A DNA stretch of 64,000 nucleotides from Tridacna crocea (taxonomy: Eukaryota; Mollusca; Bivalvia; Cardiida; Cardiidae), in NCBI GenBank assembly GCA_943736015.1, contig OX031065.1:32502427-32566426 (forward strand), read 5' to 3'. The notes under the pieces are model-generated. The model was not told the origin of the DNA, made no database searches, and was given only the letters and a program-made list of their open reading frames with translations. A program made the translations under genes and the position numbers. This document shows, one piece after another, positions 62,621-64,000 of the stretch; positions within the stretch are counted from its first letter, which is position 1; each line of letters begins with the position of its first letter.

Positions 62621-63824
62621 GAACTGATAATTTAATTTTAGCAAGTCAAGGTTTTTGCATTTTTTGAGGAGGTAATTATGCCCTTTAGATATAAGAAAAA
62701 TTATATCAATTTTTTTTTAACCAAGAAATTTACATTCTTTATACATCTCACATTTTTCTTGTTTTATGTCTCACATTTGGCTGAAATTCAGGGGCGAAAT
62801 AATGTTCAAATATTGGTAAGGATTATGAGCTGAAATGCCATTTGACGTCGTCAAACTACATGCTTTACAAAATGCAAATGAAAATCACCGGTTGAAGGAC
62901 CCTTACGGAATAAGGAAACACAACAGTAGCTTCTATTTTCTATTTTACTTTGATCTGTTTTGTATGCATAAGCAACTGAAATTTGTCAAAGGGATGGCCC
63001 GTCTTCATTCTAGTGATTCATTTTCAGATGGTAAATTTTTTAGACTTGACCATGATTTTAAGCAGTTTTTACCCACAAAGATAAGAGAAGAAAAGAAGTC
63101 TTGGTTTTTGATTTTCAAAAATTGTATCAAGTTCAGAACAATGCTTGTCTACTCATCTCTTGTGACGTGGTTCATAGCTTGTCTTTTAAGTGCTGTATCC
63201 TATCTATGGGTCAACAATTATAGTTCTCAGAAACATCAAACTGAGACTAATGGAATTAGCTGTCAATATTTTTGCCTGGGGTAAAAAAGGGTGATTAGGA
63301 AAAAGTTTAACACTCGTTGTGCAACAACAATAGCTATGCACACAGGTCAATGTGTTTTCTGAGAAGCCATTCCAAATGGAAAATTTTCAGGGTTTAATAA
63401 CACAAGGCTGCCATTGAAAGAAAGGACTTCTTTAAAGGGCTGCCACATAGAGGAAGGGGTTTTTGCAGGGCTGCCATGGGTAGAAAGTGTATAATTTTAC
63501 ATCTGCAGGGTGGATGCAGCAAAGGTGTTACATAAACGCCTTAGAAATTAATAGCCTTTACCTTTCTTTGCCAAATGTGATATTACTTACTTTGTGTAAG
63601 ATAAAATTGGTATAGTAATTGTGATTGGTCATGTTTTACAGAGTGAAATATGAAGTTGGAAGACACTGACTAATCATAAGTTTTGTACAGTTATTTTTTA
63701 ACCAATCAGTGATGTGATTTTATTTTCATGTTCAATTTAGTGCTATAGAAATACGAACAAAATTATGAAGACTGTTGTATATACATTATCTCTTCAACAA
63801 ACAGTATGATTGTTTGTGAAGGAA
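62621..63824. other. Unassigned sequence with an unrecognised open frame
   Basis: A 149-codon + frame (62835-63284) has a basic middle and a hydrophobic stretch LVTWFIACLLSAVSYLWV. No homologous family is recognised, no upstream exon signal is clear, and base composition is like the surroundings. It may be chance. Confidence 0.25.
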
Positions 63825-64000
63825 CCCTTTTAGAAACATTGTTGCTAAGAGAGAAATTGCTAGAAAAATTATTTGTTCCTTTTACCTCAATGTTTTCTAC
63901 CCATCAGAGAACTTCACCTTTCTTGAGCAATTTAGAATTTGTCGTCAGCAGTTGCTTTCAATTTACGGTAATGGCATACTAAGAGCTTTTTAACTCTTTA
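63825..64000 (+). mobile_element. Type A-like element, degraded, at window edge
   Basis: GAAACATTGTTGCTAAGAG, GAGAAATTGCTAGAAAAATT, CTCAATGTTTTCTACCC, then GTCGTCAGCAGTTGCTTTC. Shares traits with both A and B; the right end is near TTTTTAACTCTTTA. Confidence 0.5.

Noticed and set aside
62835..63284. 149-codon frame as a membrane protein gene
   Set aside because: One hydrophobic stretch only, no recognised family and no exon signals; kept only as a note in the unassigned region.
86..64000. Repeated palindromes as a CRISPR array or transcription terminators
   Set aside because: Spacing is irregular, the units have TTAA ends and transposon-like insertion histories, and the genome is clearly eukaryotic.

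Overview
The window is animal nuclear DNA, AT-rich and intron-bearing, and looks like a bivalve mollusc. The evidence is short conserved exons with GT/AG borders separated by kilobases of introns, one eukaryotic tRNA with A and B boxes, tRNA-derived SINEs with AATC/AACC-type tails, and repeat families of a kind I recall from bivalve assemblies (elements starting with AGCTCCACTGGC, and a TA-flanked element with a GGATTAGCCTG core). The species cannot be named from sequence alone.

Two protein genes are present, both on the + strand. Positions 1-12484 hold the 3' end of a WD40-repeat gene most like WDR89. Four exons are well supported and two upstream micro-exons are candidates; all phases agree, and it ends in a short lysine-rich tail. 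After an intergenic stretch with a minus-strand tRNA-Asn(GTT) (19236-19309) comes a complete gene for the acylated Ser/Thr kinase PSKH1. Its three coding exons are 20393-20569, 26433-27131 and 58830-59189 (411 residues), with introns of 5.9 kb and 31.7 kb. No gene was recognised after 59189.

The rest is dominated by one mobile family. I count over 100 recognisable copies of a roughly 229-bp element bounded by TTAA (type A), plus four copies of a sister family (type B); together they fill about a third of the window. Type A has ends reading TTAACCCATTACCA, consistent with a piggyBac-like non-autonomous element. Its centre carries a near-perfect palindrome of up to 71 nt around GGTAACC. In the feature list '+' is the orientation that starts at the CACACAATCCC end, and '-' starts at the AAAATTTTAGACTGG end. 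The palindrome arms vary between copies but vary together, so the hairpin is kept while its sequence changes. This is the most interesting signal in the window.

A second layer consists of elements with terminal hairpins (families C1, C2, C3 and D, resembling Helentron/HINE non-autonomous elements). They carry internal 145-169 bp tandem monomers and are repeatedly inserted into type A copies or nested in one another. A third layer is a Mutator-like TIR element pair (family G), one copy of which carries a 59-codon CX2C...CX2C open frame. SINEs, a foldback family (F), a TA-flanked TIR element (E), simple repeats and several local tandem duplications complete the picture. Both genes are read through these repeats: intron 2 of PSKH1 contains copies of type A in both orientations.
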